Origin: an uncultured Clostridia bacterium
GTDB taxonomy: Bacteria; Bacillota; Clostridia; Oscillospirales; Ruminococcaceae
Assembly: GCA_947177735.1 (NCBI GenBank)
Contig: CAMWVP010000016.1
Coordinates: forward strand, 1 to 34,139
Direction: 5' to 3'
Length of the DNA: 34,139 nucleotides
The position numbers were made by a program, and so were the translations under genes. The notes beneath the pieces are model-generated. The model was not told the DNA's origin. It did not search any database and saw only the letters and a program-made list of their open reading frames with translations. Numbering within the stretch: the stretch's first letter is position 1; each line of letters starts with the position of its first letter. This document shows positions 32,312-34,139 of the stretch, one piece after another.

Positions 32312-32459
32312 GAGGTTTTTATAATTTTCGTGCATTTTTACAGTTTTTTGCAGTCGGAAAGGGAGTAAATTAGGATTTATCTCAGTAACTCTGTACCGGA
32401 CTTCTGTCGCCGAAACAGACCATAATTCACCGCATTTGCAATAAAATGTCAAAACCCCC

Positions 32460-32488
32460 TTGATTTTTTCGAGGAAATGTAGTATACT
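32460..32488 (+). promoter_or_regulatory. SRP RNA promoter
   Basis: TTGATT, 17 nt, TATACT on the plus strand, with a predicted start near 32495, about 12 nt before the SRP RNA stem. Confidence 0.8.
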
Positions 32489-32506
32489 ATTATAAGATAT
32501 TGAAAA

Positions 32507-32637
32507 ATGCTTTCGATTATGGGGGCAGACCCTGTGCAACGGGGTGCTGTGAACCATGTCAGGCGGGGAACCGAGCAGCATTAAGCAGATTTCTCCGTGT
32601 GCCGCAGTCAGTCTGTTCCCATAATCGAGGGCATTTT
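32507..32637 (+). ncRNA. ffs: Signal recognition particle RNA, small bacterial type
   Basis: This is the RNA core of SRP, which binds Ffh and targets membrane proteins. The conserved domain IV is clear: CTGTGAACCATGTCAGGCG, then GGAACCGAGCAGCA. The ends pair over a long stem (ATGCTTTCGATTATGGG with CCCATAATCGAGGGCAT), which runs into TTTTT and so doubles as a terminator. It is about 130 nt, without Alu domain. Its position just before dnaX is common in Clostridia. Confidence 0.95.
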
Positions 32638-32638
32638 T

Positions 32639-32802
32639 AGAGCCTGTCCACATAGCTCGAAATGCTCGGATTTCGAAGCGGATTTTTCGTATAACGAGGA
32701 AAAAATCCGCAGGAATACTGTATGTATTTCAAGGATTTTTGACAAAGTTATGCGGAAAATCAGCCGAAAGACGAGCGTTGAGCGGCTATGCGGACAGGCT
32801 CT
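32639..32802. repeat. Long hairpin element copy 5, between SRP RNA and dnaX
   Basis: This 164-bp element has arms AGAGCCTGTCCACATAGC with one mismatch and a tip AATAC-TGTAT-GTATT, where the usual G-C pair is replaced by A-T on both sides. Its interior matches copy 3 over CGAAATGCTCGGATTTCGAA and GCCGAAAGACG. It begins directly after the SRP RNA T-run and ends 22 nt before the dnaX start. Confidence 0.9.
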
Positions 32803-32824
32803 TATTCTCATCGGAGGTGAGCGT

Positions 32825-34139
32825 TTGTATCTCGCATTGTACAGAAAATACCGTCCGAGAACTTTCGACGACGTTATTTCCCAAGAGCATATCACGACAA
32901 CGCTCAAGAACCAGATAATAAGCGGTTCCACCGCGCACGCGTACCTGTTCACGGGATCGCGCGGTACGGGAAAGACCACCTGCGCCAAGATACTCTCCAT
33001 GGCGGTGAACTGCCTTGCGCCCAAGGACGGCAGCCCCTGCCTCGAGTGCGAGCGGTGCAAAGAGATAATGGACGGCACCACGACCGATATCGTAGAAATG
33101 GACGCGGCTTCAAACAACGGCGTTGACGATGTAAGGCAGCTTCGCGACGAGGTTGCGTACACGCCCGTCAGCTGTAAGTACCGCGTTTATATTATTGACG
33201 AGGCGCATATGCTGTCCACACAGGCATTCAACGCGCTTTTAAAGACCATCGAGGAGCCGCCGCCGCATGTTAAGTTTATATTGGCGACTACGGAGCTTAA
33301 TAAAGTACCCGCGACGATCCTGTCGAGATGCCAGCGCTTTGAGTTCAGGCGCGTGGATATCGCGGACAGTGCCGACAGGCTGCTCGATATCGCGGAAAAA
33401 GAGGGCGTTTCGCTGGAGCGTGACGCTGCGGAGCTCATCTCGCGCCTGTCGGACGGCGGAATGAGAGACGCGCTGTCGGTGCTTGACCGCTGCATTTCGG
33501 CGGATACCCGCATTACAACGAACGTCGTGCGCGAATGTGCGGGCGTTGCCGATAAAAAGCATCTGTTCGCGTTTATGGAAATGATAGCGCGAAAGGACAC
33601 GGCGGGCTGCATACGTCTGCTTAGCGAGCTGCATAAGGGCTCCAAGGACATCGCGCTCATCGTGAACGAGCTTTCGGAGCAGTACCGCGATTTTATGCTG
33701 TACAAGGCGGCTCCGAACGATACGGATCTGCTTACGGCGCTTCCGGACGAGCTCCCCGAGCTTGCGCGTATCTCGGATATGTACACGCTCGCGGACATAC
33801 TTCGCTGCATAACGCTGCTTCAGCAGTGCGCCGACGGTGTCGGCAGGGCAAAGCAGCGCAAGACCCTTGCCGAAATGTGCTTTGTGCGGCTGTGCGCAGG
33901 TACGGAAATGCCCGCGGAACAGCCTGCGCAGGTCAAAGCGACTGCTGTTCCTGCTGCGGTCACGCCTGTTGCGCCACCCGCGCCGACTGTTCAGTCCGCT
34001 CCAAAGCCTGCCGAGCCCGCGCAGCCTGCTCAACGGTACGCGGAGCCCGAGCCGCCGCCCCTTACGGACGATGACGCGCCGCCGCTTGACGACGATTATC
34101 CGATACCGTCGCCGCCCGTGCCGAGCGCCGCTCCGAGAG
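32825..34139 (+). CDS. dnaX: DNA polymerase III tau/gamma subunit, 3' end cut by window
   Basis: This is the clamp-loader ATPase of the replicase. The start is a TTG at 32825 behind GGAGGTGA, giving LYLALYRKYRPRTFDDV. Motifs are Walker A GSRGTGKTT (near residue 42), the zinc-binding cysteines in CLAPKDGSPCLECERCK, Walker B VYIIDEAHML, LLKTIEEPPPHVKFILATTE and the sensor ILSRCQRFEF. After about residue 365 a Pro/Ala-rich linker begins (AEQPAQVKATAVPAAV), leading to the tau part beyond the window. No separate promoter is obvious, so it may be read from the SRP RNA promoter through copy 5. Confidence 0.96.
   Translation, partial: MYLALYRKYRPRTFDDVISQEHITTTLKNQIISGSTAHAYLFTGSRGTGKTTCAKILSMAVNCLAPKDGSPCLECERCKEIMDGTTTDIVEMDAASNNGVDDVRQLRDEVAYTPVSCKYRVYIIDEAHMLSTQAFNALLKTIEEPPPHVKFILATTELNKVPATILSRCQRFEFRRVDIADSADRLLDIAEKEGVSLERDAAELISRLSDGGMRDALSVLDRCISADTRITTNVVRECAGVADKKHLFAFMEMIARKDTAGCIRLLSELHKGSKDIALIVNELSEQYRDFMLYKAAPNDTDLLTALPDELPELARISDMYTLADILRCITLLQQCADGVGRAKQRKTLAEMCFVRLCAGTEMPAEQPAQVKATAVPAAVTPVAPPAPTVQSAPKPAEPAQPAQRYAEPEPPPLTDDDAPPLDDDYPIPSPPVPSAAPR

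Noticed and set aside
32220-32500. oriC / DnaA box cluster before rpmH
   Set aside because: The region is AT-rich but I found only a poor TTATCCCATACA match and no repeated TTATCCACA boxes.
10628-32802. Classical IS or composite transposon bounded by the hairpin elements
   Set aside because: The segments between copies contain ordinary conserved genes, no transposase is present, and the copies are in mixed orientation with differing arms.

Overview
The window looks like a chromosomal segment of an anaerobic, plant-fibre-degrading Firmicute of the Ruminococcus / Oscillospiraceae type. The reasons are a cell-surface GH9 cellulase with CBM3 modules, a long-form ribosome hibernation factor, a fused SecDF, the rpmH-rnpA-yidD-yidC-jag cluster, a small SRP RNA next to dnaX, strong AGGAGG ribosome sites, frequent GTG/TTG starts, and sigma-A type promoters. 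The genus is an inference from gene content. I see no tRNA, rRNA operon, CRISPR array, phage or IS transposase.

Layout. 1-1860 (minus): a two-component system, histidine kinase cut by the window edge plus an OmpR-type regulator. 1975-4614 (minus): lipoprotein GH9 endoglucanase. 4667-7972 (minus): a three-gene operon of a YcxB-like membrane protein, an unrecognised 475-aa protein and a radical SAM/SPASM-like enzyme. 8205-10568 (minus): secDF. 11122-13134 (plus): a large DUF2339-like membrane protein, divergent from secDF. 13179-16680 (plus): PHP phosphatase, hpf, two small unknown genes and a uridine phosphorylase broken by an in-frame amber codon. 17016-18158: an MsmX/UgpC-type sugar ABC ATPase with no permeases beside it. 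18235-23525 (plus): a tandem array of small four-helix membrane proteins, several linked by 4-nt overlaps and the last overlapping a MoxR AAA+ ATPase, followed by two more unknown genes. 23559-28370 (minus): thioredoxin, MATE exporter, two GT4-type glycosyltransferases (one frameshifted at a 10-bp poly-G tract) and a HAD phosphatase. 28563-32210 (minus): jag, yidC, yidD, rnpA, rpmH. 32507-34139 (plus): SRP RNA and the start of dnaX.

Three things stand out. First, five copies of a 162-184 bp hairpin element (10628, 10920, 27585, 31140, 32639) sit only between genes. Each folds back on itself around a GTAC-N5-GTAC-like tip, and the arms differ between copies while staying complementary within each copy. 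Two of them lie in the predicted 5' leaders of secDF and of the divergent membrane gene. Second, the MoxR-linked array of paralogous four-helix proteins includes a fused double unit and a 38-codon remnant. It has no DUF58 or VWA partner in view, so it may be an undescribed MoxR-associated membrane system. Third, a G10 tract in a glycosyltransferase shifts the frame near the C-terminus, and 8 or 11 Gs would restore a 342-aa enzyme. It is a candidate phase-variable envelope gene.

How the genes relate. SecDF, YidC, YidD, Jag and SRP RNA all belong to membrane protein export or insertion. RpmH, RnpA and HPF belong to ribosome and RNA function. The cellulase and sugar ATPase fit a polysaccharide-feeding life. 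The two glycosyltransferases and the MATE protein appear to form an envelope/export group.
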